In this document: positions 7,361 through 13,895 of the stretch, in pieces
Layout: every line of letters starts with the position of its first letter
Numbering within the stretch: the first letter of the stretch is position 1
Source: Acidimicrobiaceae bacterium
GTDB taxonomy: Bacteria; Actinomycetota; Acidimicrobiia; Acidimicrobiales; RAAP-2
Length of the DNA: 16,226 bases
NCBI GenBank assembly: GCA_003152555.1
Contig: PMAL01000048.1
Location: 1 to 16,226 of the forward strand
Direction of reading: 5' to 3'
Made by a program: the position numbers and the translations under genes
Notes under the pieces: generated by a model
What the model saw: the letters and a program-made list of their open reading frames with translations, nothing else
Databases searched by the model: none
What the model was told of the DNA's origin: nothing

Positions 7361-8695
7361 TCACATGATCCAAGGAACAACTCTTCGATTCCTTGCACGA
7401 CCTTTCGGCGTTGCGTTCGAAGCCACCGACTGTGCATCGCCTTTGCCGGTCGTGGTGATCGAGACGCCCGTAACACCGAGAACTGCCAGTTGCTGTTTCA
7501 GGATCCGGCCGACGACCCGGGCCCTAATTCGGCTTATGGCGATGCCTTTCGCCGCCGTCCCAGAGTCATCGTTATAGCCAACCAGGGCAACGCTGTTGTC
7601 ACCCTGGACCTTAATCTTGACAGCCAATTTCACTATCTTGGCCTTGAGCACGGGTGTGAGCGCCCAGGAGTTTGGAGCGAATGGACCCAATGCGGCGGAT
7701 TCACCAATCGTTGGTTTGTACTCCTCGACCCAGTCCACTTGCGTCGACTCCGGCGCGGTCGGACACGCAAAACCCGAGGAACACCACGTTTGCTGAGTGA
7801 TATCAAGGTGCATGGGTTGATCGGGTATTTCTGATGCACTGTCGATAATGCCCCACGCCTGACCATCGACCGTATAGGTGAGTGACGTCGGTGTCCAAAC
7901 CACCCCCCAAGTATGCCACTGCGCCAAATCAATATTCAGGCTTCGGTATATTTGCAAATCTGCGGACGTGTAATGCAGTGTCGCTATGGTGTTGCCATCG
8001 CTTTGGCGTGTCTCGTTGAAGTCAATCTCCGGCGGCCAGCCCACTTCCGGCATCAACATCTCTACCTGCGTAGGACCAGGACCGGTGACTCGCGAGCGAA
8101 CAAAATATGCACCGTACGTATTGTTAATGTCGCACTGGCAGACGCCACCGGTGGCCCACGCATTTCCAAACGCCGGATCTTGCCACGAGTTCAGTTGGAG
8201 GAGACCCCCACTGACCGTGACGTGGGATTGAGCGAACTGACCACCCGGATCACCATTGGTGGGCCCCTGAAAACTGACCCATCCGACAAGCGATGATTTT
8301 GTCGCGAAATCATTTACGTAACTCTCGCTATACCCCGGAAGTGCGGTCGAGCTAGCTGGACCTTCACCGGAGGGCTCACTGGCGTCAACAGCGCCAGAGG
8401 GAAATTGAATATTGCCAATCGTGGTCGTGGCGGGCGGCAACGTCGTGGTGGTTGTTGATGTCGTAGACGTGGTCGTCGATGTCGTGGTCGTCGAGTCATT
8501 AGACCGATGTACTGAAAGGGGGGCTGACGCTCGAGCACCAATTGTGGATGCCGAGACCGGGAGAACGAAAGTTCCAAAGAAAAGGGACGTGAACATAATG
8601 GCAAACGTTGTCCCACGCGCAACGTGCGAGAATTGAACGTTAGTTAACGAGCTGCACATCCTTCGGAACGAACGCATCACGGATGAAATCTCCAT
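7361..8695 (-). CDS. Secreted GH16 glycoside hydrolase with C-terminal OmpA-like peptidoglycan-binding domain
   Basis: Predicted secreted enzyme fixed to peptidoglycan that cuts or rejoins beta-linked polysaccharide. Numbering is from an upstream in-frame GTG at 8716 (residue 1). Order of parts: basic N-region and hydrophobic signal segment (36-57); Thr/Ser-rich linker (75-99) ending LPPATTT; GH16 domain (about 126-335) with ExDxxE in PPEIDFNE (Glu230, Asp232, Glu235); and an OmpA C-like domain (about 345-451). The OmpA part has GYNDDSG and SRIRARVV, giving the diaminopimelate-binding pair Asp383 and Arg398, and ends ARNRRV. I take ATG 8695 as the start, with AGGAG about 13 bases upstream. 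GTG 8716, GTG 8680 and ATG 8677 are alternatives, and all keep the signal segment. The GH16 part is paralogous to the protein at 5274-6158, matching long blocks such as TYGAYFVRSRVTGPGP. The GH16-OmpA combination is unusual. Its location in a glycosyltransferase cluster suggests it remodels the exported polymer at the wall. Confidence 0.87.
   Translation of the reverse strand: MEISSVMRSFRRMCSSLTNVQFSHVARGTTFAIMFTSLFFGTFVLPVSASTIGARASAPLSVHRSNDSTTTTSTTTSTTSTTTTTLPPATTTIGNIQFPSGAVDASEPSGEGPASSTALPGYSESYVNDFATKSSLVGWVSFQGPTNGDPGGQFAQSHVTVSGGLLQLNSWQDPAFGNAWATGGVCQCDINNTYGAYFVRSRVTGPGPTQVEMLMPEVGWPPEIDFNETRQSDGNTIATLHYTSADLQIYRSLNIDLAQWHTWGVVWTPTSLTYTVDGQAWGIIDSASEIPDQPMHLDITQQTWCSSGFACPTAPESTQVDWVEEYKPTIGESAALGPFAPNSWALTPVLKAKIVKLAVKIKVQGDNSVALVGYNDDSGTAAKGIAISRIRARVVGRILKQQLAVLGVTGVSITTTGKGDAQSVASNATPKGRARNRRVVPWIM
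8396..8495 (-). repeat. Low-complexity Thr/Ser linker-coding tract
   Basis: The strand encodes an uninterrupted Thr/Ser-rich linker built from ACC/ACG/ACA/AGC-type codons. On the plus strand this appears as repeated gtcgtggtc and gatgtcgtg units. The degenerate units differ enough not to be a perfect microsatellite, but length variation between strains would be expected. The linker separates the signal segment from the GH16 domain. Confidence 0.7.
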
Positions 8696-9068
8696 TTCAC
8701 TTCTGTGTCTCCTCACCTTCGATTGGCCACCAATGGATAAACGCGCGTTAGTTCATTGAACAAATTGACCAATTCCGCAACATGTGCTGCTCGAGCGCCT
8801 CCGGGTTTACGCAAACGTTATCAAGTATCGCTCGTGAACAAAAACCCGGCTCGTCACCGATATCTGCCTCAGTATCCAGGGGACGAATCCCCTGCACCAT
8901 TGAATTTTTTGTGATCAGAGCGAGAAAAAGTGCAGCTACACGGTCGCGCCAGCCAAGTTCGACGTTGCGAAGTGTTCAGTTCATCGGTCTGCGAAGTCGT
9001 AGTCGGGCGTACCTATTTTGAAAAGGGACCGTAAACCCAGAACCTGGAGATAATCTCAGTCGTGAGGA
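8696..9068. other. Intergenic region upstream of the GH16-OmpA gene
   Basis: About 370 bp without a gene. It should contain the end of the upstream GT2 transcript and the promoter of the GH16-OmpA gene, both on the minus strand. The one clear structure is the stem-loop at 8877-8894. I could not pick -35 and -10 boxes with confidence. Reading all frames gave only short, poor open frames. Confidence 0.5.
8877..8894. repeat. Perfect 7-bp inverted repeat with 4-base loop
   Basis: CAGGGGA and TCCCCTG are exact complements around CGAA. Read on the minus strand the loop is TTCG, the very stable UUCG tetraloop in RNA. On the plus strand a run of six T follows at 8905-8910, ten bases past the stem, which is far for a rho-independent terminator. 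On the minus strand no T run follows. It sits between the GT2 and GH16-OmpA genes and may stabilise or end the GT2 transcript, or form part of the GH16 leader. Confidence 0.45.
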
Positions 9069-10325
9069 TCACGAGAACCACTTCATGCTCACAACACTGC
9101 GCGCGTAGGCAAGAGGACCGTAGAGCATGCCGAGTATTTGATAGGCAAGCGTCTCACGTGGGTAACTCGGCGCAGCGCTCGGGGAACGCGCTTCCGGTGA
9201 TCGCGTGAGATGTCTAAATCCGTAGGGAACGCGTCGAACTATCGAGACCAGGTGACGAGGGTCCCGAACAATCATGGCGCTAAAGAGCGCCGTCAATCCT
9301 GTTCCGTAGTTGAAGGCTTGCTTCAAGAATTCCGCTTCTGTTCGTCGATGTGAGTGTCGTACCAGCGCCGCCGGCTCGTACGCGTAGGTGCCGCCCGTAA
9401 CAACGAGTTTGAGAGCCAACGCCACATCCTCGCCGGCTCTGGCCAGCGTTCCTCCGCCAATGTAGATATCGAAACCACCAATTCGAGTCAGCGCCGAGCG
9501 TCGAAACGCCATGTTGCAGCCGGCCCCAAAAACCCCAATCGCGTAAGGAAACATCTCGTCGACGCCTCGCATGAGCTCGACGCTCATCTTCTCAAAACGC
9601 AGTGACGGACTGAACCCTCCGTAAAACTCCTCGAACCAGAGTTGCGGGGCTGTCTCGAGCTCCAGTGGAAGTACGAGTCCACCAATTGCCTCGACATCGG
9701 ACTCGATCGCGAACGTTGAGCCCATCGCGCGAAGCCAATTCGGATCAACGACGGCATCATCATCGGTAAACGCGACGAAGTCACCGGTTGACTTGGCTAT
9801 ACCCAAATTACGCGCCGCGGACACCCCACGCCGAGGTTCCCAAAATACATGCACTTTGGAACCGCCCGGAAAGCTGGGCAATGGTCTACGGTCGGCACTG
9901 TGACGATTGTCGACGACAATAATCTCGAAATCGGGGTAATCCAACATCAATAGGGACTCGACCGTCCGCACCAACTCAGCAGGATCTTCGCAAATGGTCG
10001 CTACGACAACTGAGGCCTTGGACAACAGCTCATCCGAAAGCAGATCGCGAGAGGGCAACTCGATCTGTTTCAACTCATTGATCCTCTGAATCACTGAGGC
10101 GGGCAGCGCATTGTTTTCGACGCGGCCGTCGATCACCGCAATTGCCCGACCGCGTCGGAACACTTCAATCCAAACTCGGTCTCCACTCGTAAGGTCAAAC
10201 GATTGTGCACCAGGATACGCATCAATATCGATCTGAATTTGCTGTACGGGACGCCATTCGGGCAAAGGATCGAGTTGGCCGTCTTGCCTCGTGCGAAATG
10301 TTAAGCGACGCCAGGGCATGTGCAA
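9069..10325 (-). CDS. GT2 family glycosyltransferase with extra N-terminal domain
   Basis: Predicted membrane-associated glycosyltransferase of surface polysaccharide synthesis. The first ~100 residues form a small extra domain (QIDIDAYPGAQSFDL, then VWIEVFRRGRAIAVIDG) seen ahead of the catalytic domain in some actinobacterial GT2 proteins. The GT-A fold starts at ASVVVATICEDP (104-115). PRRGVSAARNLGI (164-176) is the donor-binding segment, TDDD (187-190) the metal site, GAGCNMAFRR (267-276) the acceptor region and AGED (297-300) holds the catalytic acid. HSHRR (324-328) follows. A weakly hydrophobic C-terminal segment (about 390-412) may touch the membrane. Two starts are open: TTG 10325, with AGGA seven bases upstream, and ATG 10319, thirteen bases from it. 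I favour TTG on spacing. Large gaps on both sides suggest its own promoter. Confidence 0.9.
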   Translation of the reverse strand: MHMPWRRLTFRTRQDGQLDPLPEWRPVQQIQIDIDAYPGAQSFDLTSGDRVWIEVFRRGRAIAVIDGRVENNALPASVIQRINELKQIELPSRDLLSDELLSKASVVVATICEDPAELVRTVESLLMLDYPDFEIIVVDNRHSADRRPLPSFPGGSKVHVFWEPRRGVSAARNLGIAKSTGDFVAFTDDDAVVDPNWLRAMGSTFAIESDVEAIGGLVLPLELETAPQLWFEEFYGGFSPSLRFEKMSVELMRGVDEMFPYAIGVFGAGCNMAFRRSALTRIGGFDIYIGGGTLARAGEDVALALKLVVTGGTYAYEPAALVRHSHRRTEAEFLKQAFNYGTGLTALFSAMIVRDPRHLVSIVRRVPYGFRHLTRSPEARSPSAAPSYPRETLAYQILGMLYGPLAYARSVVSMKWFS

Positions 10326-10718
10326 ATTGTAATCCTCACAATCCAGGAGTACGAATTCGATTGAACATACTTTGTTGGATCGAGGACTCTCCCGCTGCTG
10401 CGGTGATGATTAGCGAAGTGCGTAGCCACACGTGTCCGCAGGGAAGTTGACGGACGAAAAATAAATGGTTCTCCATTTCGGTCGTCGGAGTTTGCGGACG
10501 CACGGCACTATCAATCGAGTAGTGAATCCAATTGCATCGACTCATCGACGTCCAATTCTCGTACGTCGCAGCTCATGATTCAGATCATGGTTGCTTTCCA
10601 TTCATTAGCTTCGACTTCGGCGCGAAACGCGTGATCATCATCGCTTACTGCGCGATCAATTTTCGTCACACTTGAACCACGTGAAGCAATGTCCGGACTC
10701 GACGAGCTGTGAAATTTG
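10326..10718. other. Intergenic region with small inverted repeats
   Basis: About 390 bp between the GT-C-like gene and the GT2 gene, both on the minus strand. It holds two small perfect inverted repeats: CATGAT/ATCATG with a four-base loop (10574-10589), and AAATGG/CCATTT with a four-base loop (10463-10478). Neither is followed by a T tract that would make a convincing terminator. A palindromic ACACGTGT lies near 10428-10435. The GT2 ribosome binding site (AGGA) is at 10333-10336. No gene seen. Confidence 0.5.
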
Positions 10719-12806
10719 TCAACCCTTCTTGGCAATCTTCGGGTCAACCTGCAATACGGACGCCGTTGGCCACGCCGCGACCACGTGGAAGCCGTGTGTC
10801 GCAAGGGACAGGAAGACTCTGCTCTCCCAACCCTTGGGAAATCCAGCCACTATTTCTCCCCAGTTCTCCTGAGATTGGCTAAGTACTACGTACTGTGCAT
10901 GAATTTGGAGAAGCCCCGTCGTGATTTCTTTGATGGTTGGCGAGCCTGAGGTGTAGAGCGATACCCAATACACAGAGCCAACGCTGCGCTGGTTGAACGG
11001 AAGATACGGTGAGATGGTTCCGACCGTTGCACCAGGAGTTACGTGGTTGTACACGTAGTTAACCGCATCGAGTTCACCCTTGGTAAAGGATTCGTAGTCG
11101 TCGTTGCCACCGCGGGCCACGGTCGTGGCGAGTGCACTAGCCAGGACGATGGAGAAGACCAGCGTCCAGATTACGGTGTGGCTGGACCGACCATATCGAA
11201 AAATTCGAAAATCAGGCAACCACGAACGAATAAGGCCGGACTGTTGCGGAAGTATTGCCGACGCTGCCAGGAGCGACGTGAAGGGCAATGCGTACAGGAC
11301 CACTCGAAGTAAGCCTTCTCCAACGTAACTTGAAACCACCAAGAGGAAGAAGGGGGCGACTGCTACAACTTCGAGCACCCGAGAATCCGTCGCCCGTCGC
11401 AATACCCCAACGCCAGCCAGCAAGTAGATGCCCAAAATAATGTAGATACGAATATTCACCGCAAACTGGTGAACAGAACTTCCCGCGATTCGGTTGGCAA
11501 CGTTGTCAGTGAGCGTGCTACCAATCTGACCAAAACCGCCGAAAATATCACTGAGGTGACCGAGCCAATAGTCAGACGCCCCGAGGCTAAGCCAGCCAAG
11601 GGCGAGAAGAACTGCGACCGCCAGAAGCTCAGGTCGCCCCAGGTGTCGTGAAATGAGACAACCGGCCAGCATCAAAATGAGGGCGTAGGGAGTAAGTTCG
11701 TGGCTCATCGCCAGTGCGAACATAATCAGCACTAGCAAACCGAGAACACCGAGCGTCTGCACCGTATTCAACGATTTGGTGGTGTCGCGACCTTCGAGAC
11801 GGGCGAATAACGACGCAACACGACCGTGCACGTAGCGACGCTGAATGACTACTTGGGTACCAAAAATCGGTGGATTCGGTTTTAGTCGCCAGGAGTCAAA
11901 CACGGAGACCAACTTTGGCCGCCGGGCCTTCGCCGCCGAGACCAGCCTCGGTCGCCAAGAATCAAACACCGAAAGCGATGTCGGTTCGGTGCCGGGCGAT
12001 GGATCGGCGCCCCGTTCCTTGAGACGGGAGAGCTGCAGGGCCCTTCTACTGCGGGCCATGCGAAAGTGAAGATTCTTTCGCAGACCCGCGAAGAGAGGAC
12101 TCGGTTTGGCTCGCCACGTGGCGAACACCGCGGCCATTATTACCAAAAGATAGAAGTAACCAAGCGCTTGTGGGGAGAAATAGTCTTGCTCGATCCAGTC
12201 CGTTGTATAGAAGAGTGCGATCCCAAACCACGCGGCCCTTCTCCCCACTCCGATGGACCGTACGATGACGATGAGCGGAGCAAGATACAAGAGTTCGATA
12301 AAGAACGGAAACCAACGCGTGAACCCCAACGCATTAGTCTGCCCCGCGAACGCCACGAATACCGAACCGAGTGAAAACGCCCCAGGCCACGAGAAATCTG
12401 CCACGTAGTGCGGGCGTGCGTATCCGTTTTGGAAAATGAATTCAAGGAGACCAGCGTGACGATACGAGTCCGGCAGCGAAGCAATTGGTTCGACGGCTGA
12501 ACCGGTACCAAAGATATAGAGAGCCAACAACAAGACAAACACCAGCAGCCAAGTCTTGCGCAGTGGCGTGCGAAGCAACTCGTTGGCAAATCCCATGGTC
12601 ACGAGGACGAGTCCTACGAAGTACGTCCAGCCCAAGATGCTCACCAAACCGAGTTGACCCATCCTCGAGAAGTTGGCATCGTGAACAGTCAACAGCCACA
12701 TCGCTAGTGAAAGAACGGTGAGGACAACCACTCCAAGCCGCCCACGTCCGTACGTCGAATGAATTCGTTGCCACGTTTTCAGAGCGATCTTCCACGCGTT
12801 ATCCAA
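10719..12806 (-). CDS. Polytopic membrane protein, GT-C-like glycosyltransferase candidate
   Basis: A 695-residue protein with about 11-13 hydrophobic helices. Hydrophobic stretches are visible near 24-41, 53-72, 86-100, 141-155, 165-183, 192-201, 213-229, 351-367, 373-386, 394-409, 452-470, 478-496, 502-520 and 545-562. A soluble C-terminal part (about 565-695), predicted to be outside, follows. The acidic loop LPDSYRHAGLLEFI (111-124) between early helices resembles the catalytic loop of GT-C enzymes, which take sugars from polyprenyl-phosphate donors; a DPM1-like gene at the right edge could make such a donor. A long charged loop (231-350) carries an 11-residue tandem repeat. The TTG start at 12806 overlaps the preceding small gene by eight bases, with AGG ten bases upstream, so translation is probably coupled. 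GT-C assignment is inference from topology; a flippase or polymerase (Wzy-like) role is also possible. Confidence 0.7.
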   Translation of the reverse strand: MDNAWKIALKTWQRIHSTYGRGRLGVVVLTVLSLAMWLLTVHDANFSRMGQLGLVSILGWTYFVGLVLVTMGFANELLRTPLRKTWLLVFVLLLALYIFGTGSAVEPIASLPDSYRHAGLLEFIFQNGYARPHYVADFSWPGAFSLGSVFVAFAGQTNALGFTRWFPFFIELLYLAPLIVIVRSIGVGRRAAWFGIALFYTTDWIEQDYFSPQALGYFYLLVIMAAVFATWRAKPSPLFAGLRKNLHFRMARSRRALQLSRLKERGADPSPGTEPTSLSVFDSWRPRLVSAAKARRPKLVSVFDSWRLKPNPPIFGTQVVIQRRYVHGRVASLFARLEGRDTTKSLNTVQTLGVLGLLVLIMFALAMSHELTPYALILMLAGCLISRHLGRPELLAVAVLLALGWLSLGASDYWLGHLSDIFGGFGQIGSTLTDNVANRIAGSSVHQFAVNIRIYIILGIYLLAGVGVLRRATDSRVLEVVAVAPFFLLVVSSYVGEGLLRVVLYALPFTSLLAASAILPQQSGLIRSWLPDFRIFRYGRSSHTVIWTLVFSIVLASALATTVARGGNDDYESFTKGELDAVNYVYNHVTPGATVGTISPYLPFNQRSVGSVYWVSLYTSGSPTIKEITTGLLQIHAQYVVLSQSQENWGEIVAGFPKGWESRVFLSLATHGFHVVAAWPTASVLQVDPKIAKKG
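11871..11969 (-). repeat. Three-unit 33-bp tandem repeat inside the polytopic membrane protein
   Basis: Residues 280-312 consist of three consecutive 11-residue units: VFDSWRPRLVS, AAKARRPKLVS and VFDSWRLKPNP. At DNA level, the 19-mers beginning at 11885 and 11951 (66 bp apart) match at 17 positions, and gagacca-type segments at 11905 and 11938 are 33 bp apart. It lies in the large hydrophilic loop, rich in Arg and Lys, so it is probably cytoplasmic. Confidence 0.8.
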
Positions 12807-13020
12807 GGGACTTGAACCTAACGACCACTAGGACTATGAAGAGTGCAACAAAAAACACGGTCGCACTGGTGAGTATGCGCGAGTCTCGAGAGGTAAGCCT
12901 CAGACCGAGAACGCCAGAGCAGGCCCGTATCGACAGAAGAAGGAAATCCACGACCATAACGATGAGTTCGGCCGGCGACGTAGAAAGCGACGCGGCACTG
13001 GCGACCAAGAAACCGCTCAT
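12799..13020 (-). CDS. Small two-helix membrane protein (73 residues)
   Basis: I do not recognise a family. The 73-residue product has two hydrophobic segments (about 17-39, PAELIVMVVDFLLLSIRACSG, and 49-68, LTSATVFFVALFIVLVVVRF) separated by a charged turn (RLTSRDSR). The start is set by the arrangement: ATG 13018-13020 overlaps the TGA stop of the upstream membrane protein as ATGA. Its own TAA overlaps the TTG start of the GT-C-like protein by eight bases. Upstream in-frame starts would give an N-terminus that does not look like protein. The tight coupling on both sides suggests equal production of the three membrane proteins and perhaps a complex, with this one as a small accessory subunit. 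Confidence 0.6.
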   Translation of the reverse strand: MSGFLVASAASLSTSPAELIVMVVDFLLLSIRACSGVLGLRLTSRDSRILTSATVFFVALFIVLVVVRFKSLG

Positions 13021-13460
13021 TTCCAATAACTCGGGTGCCACACCGCCCGCGACTGCCAGACCAACGGCGGCATACAGACAAGACACGTCGCTACTTGCAG
13101 TCCGTAAAGGCGCCATTCGTGCACCGTGACCAGTAACTGCGCCATCACTGTCAATAGAGCGAGACTGGTCGCCACCGTCAACGCAAACTCCAGCGCCGTA
13201 TTGTGCAACTTCAACCACACCACCACTGACCATCCCGGTACAAAGAGGCCAAACGCTATTCCCAAGACAAACCGCACCGATCCATGAATGCCGCACAAGG
13301 TAAGGGTGAGCGTCAGTACGTCCAACGCCAACAGCAACGCTGACGCGGTGTTTCTGGCGTTGAGATCACTATTCAGGTCTAGTTTCGTCCGTACCTCTCG
13401 AAAAAGAGGAAGCGGAAAACGAGTCTCCCTAGTCGCCGCGTTAGGATCAAACGCACTCAA
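13017..13460 (-). CDS. Four-helix integral membrane protein of unknown function
   Basis: The 147-residue product has a hydrophilic N-terminus of ~38 residues, then four hydrophobic segments (about 40-58, 60-81, 89-110, 118-134) including GLFVPGWSVVVWLKL. A short C-terminal tail ends it. Such small actinobacterial membrane proteins often lie next to surface-glycan glycosyltransferases, but I cannot name a function. I place the start at TTG 13460 because a full Shine-Dalgarno sequence GGAGGAG lies about eight bases upstream. A TTG at 13478 is open but would put that sequence inside the gene. The stop TGA overlaps the ATG of the next gene. It is the first gene of a coupled set of three. Confidence 0.7.
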   Translation of the reverse strand: MSAFDPNAATRETRFPLPLFREVRTKLDLNSDLNARNTASALLLALDVLTLTLTLCGIHGSVRFVLGIAFGLFVPGWSVVVWLKLHNTALEFALTVATSLALLTVMAQLLVTVHEWRLYGLQVATCLVCMPPLVWQSRAVWHPSYWK

Positions 13461-13584
13461 AACGTATCTCCTCCGCAACCTTTGTGCCCAAAGCCACTTT
13501 CGGACTCATACAGGGAATAGTTAGTAATCCTACAGGCACCTGCTTCTTGCCCACCTACGAGTCCGCGCGCATTTAGGTCGAACA

Positions 13585-13613
13585 ATTCTGGAGTCGTACG
13601 CGAAATGTCACAA
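13585..13613 (-). promoter_or_regulatory. Possible sigma-A-type promoter for the membrane-protein operon
   Basis: On the minus strand TTGTGA (13608-13613) and CAGAAT (13585-13590) are 17 bases apart, each matching four of six consensus positions. It lies downstream of the terminator-like hairpin and about 125 bp before the TTG start at 13460. With matches this weak, chance is possible. Confidence 0.2.
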
Positions 13614-13684
13614 GATTCAATGCTAAAACTGAGCACGAGCTGACACCGGCCGCGCGCAAAGTAGCACTGTTTCCAAGGATTTGA

Positions 13685-13706
13685 AAATACGTGAACCACC
13701 GTATTT
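13685..13706. repeat. AT-rich 7-bp inverted repeat, possible operator
   Basis: AAATACG (13685-13691) and CGTATTT (13700-13706) are exact complements around an eight-base spacer. The 22-bp dyad, AT-rich with an 8-bp centre, looks more like a dimeric regulator's site than a terminator. It lies upstream of the membrane-protein operon. No regulator gene is in the window. Confidence 0.35.
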
Positions 13707-13738
13707 CGAACGACTGATATTCACTTTTCCGGTTACCC

Positions 13739-13768
13739 AAAAATCGTCACCGATATCCAACCGGTGAC
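13739..13768 (-). terminator. Rho-independent terminator candidate
   Basis: Read on the minus strand, GTCACCG, a nine-base loop and CGGTGAC form a perfect 7-bp stem. GA and then five T (13739-13743) follow. It lies ~130 bp past the stop of the GT2 gene at 13896 and before the membrane-protein operon, so it is well placed to end the right-hand glycosyltransferase operon. Confidence 0.55.
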
Positions 13769-13798
13769 ATTGACGTTGCCAAAATAAAAGTACGGTTG

Positions 13799-13817
13799 AT
13801 GAGAGGTGGCCTCTCAT
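13799..13817. repeat. Perfect 8-bp inverted repeat with 3-base loop
   Basis: ATGAGAGG (13799-13806) and CCTCTCAT (13810-13817) are exact complements. On the minus strand a T-rich stretch (CTTTTATTTT) begins several bases after the stem. It may be a second, weaker terminator or an mRNA 3'-end stabiliser for the glycosyltransferase operon that stops at 13896. Confidence 0.4.
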
Positions 13818-13895
13818 TCAAAATCTGCGTCGCCACTACATGTCCAATGAGAACGGGAATCGAAAACCATTCGAGAATCTTTGTCAGAGTTTGGA

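Larger units (their letters stand above)
13461..13895. other. Intergenic region separating two glycan transcription units
   Basis: About 435 bp between the end of the right-hand glycosyltransferase operon and the membrane-protein operon. In transcription order (minus strand) it holds stem-loops at 13799-13817, 13746-13768 (terminator-like) and 13685-13706, then a weak promoter candidate and the GGAGGAG ribosome binding site. A GTG-started open frame (13457-13699) ends with its TGA overlapping the TTG of the membrane protein, but its Cys-rich sequence shows no family, so I do not call it. Confidence 0.55.

Noticed and set aside
8412..8636. Val/Asp-rich open frame opposite the GH16-OmpA gene
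   Set aside because: It is the reverse complement of the Thr/Ser linker codons and carries no independent signal.
8877..8900. Resemblance to the T-arm and CACCA end of a tRNA (attachment-site remnant)
   Set aside because: The loop is not TTCGAAT, the acceptor strand is missing, and no integrase is present. It is simply a hairpin.
12799..13296. A frameshifted single membrane protein spanning 12799-13460
   Set aside because: Two neighbouring frames are both hydrophobic near 13020-13110, which first suggested a frameshift. The exact ATGA overlap at 13017-13020 explains it better as two coupled genes. Sequencing-error or indel remains possible but is not needed.
13457..13699. 80-residue open frame ending on the TTG start of the four-helix protein
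   Set aside because: The TTGA overlap is attractive, but the Cys-rich sequence fits no family, has no ribosome binding site of its own and runs across the promoter and hairpin region. Worth a conservation check only.
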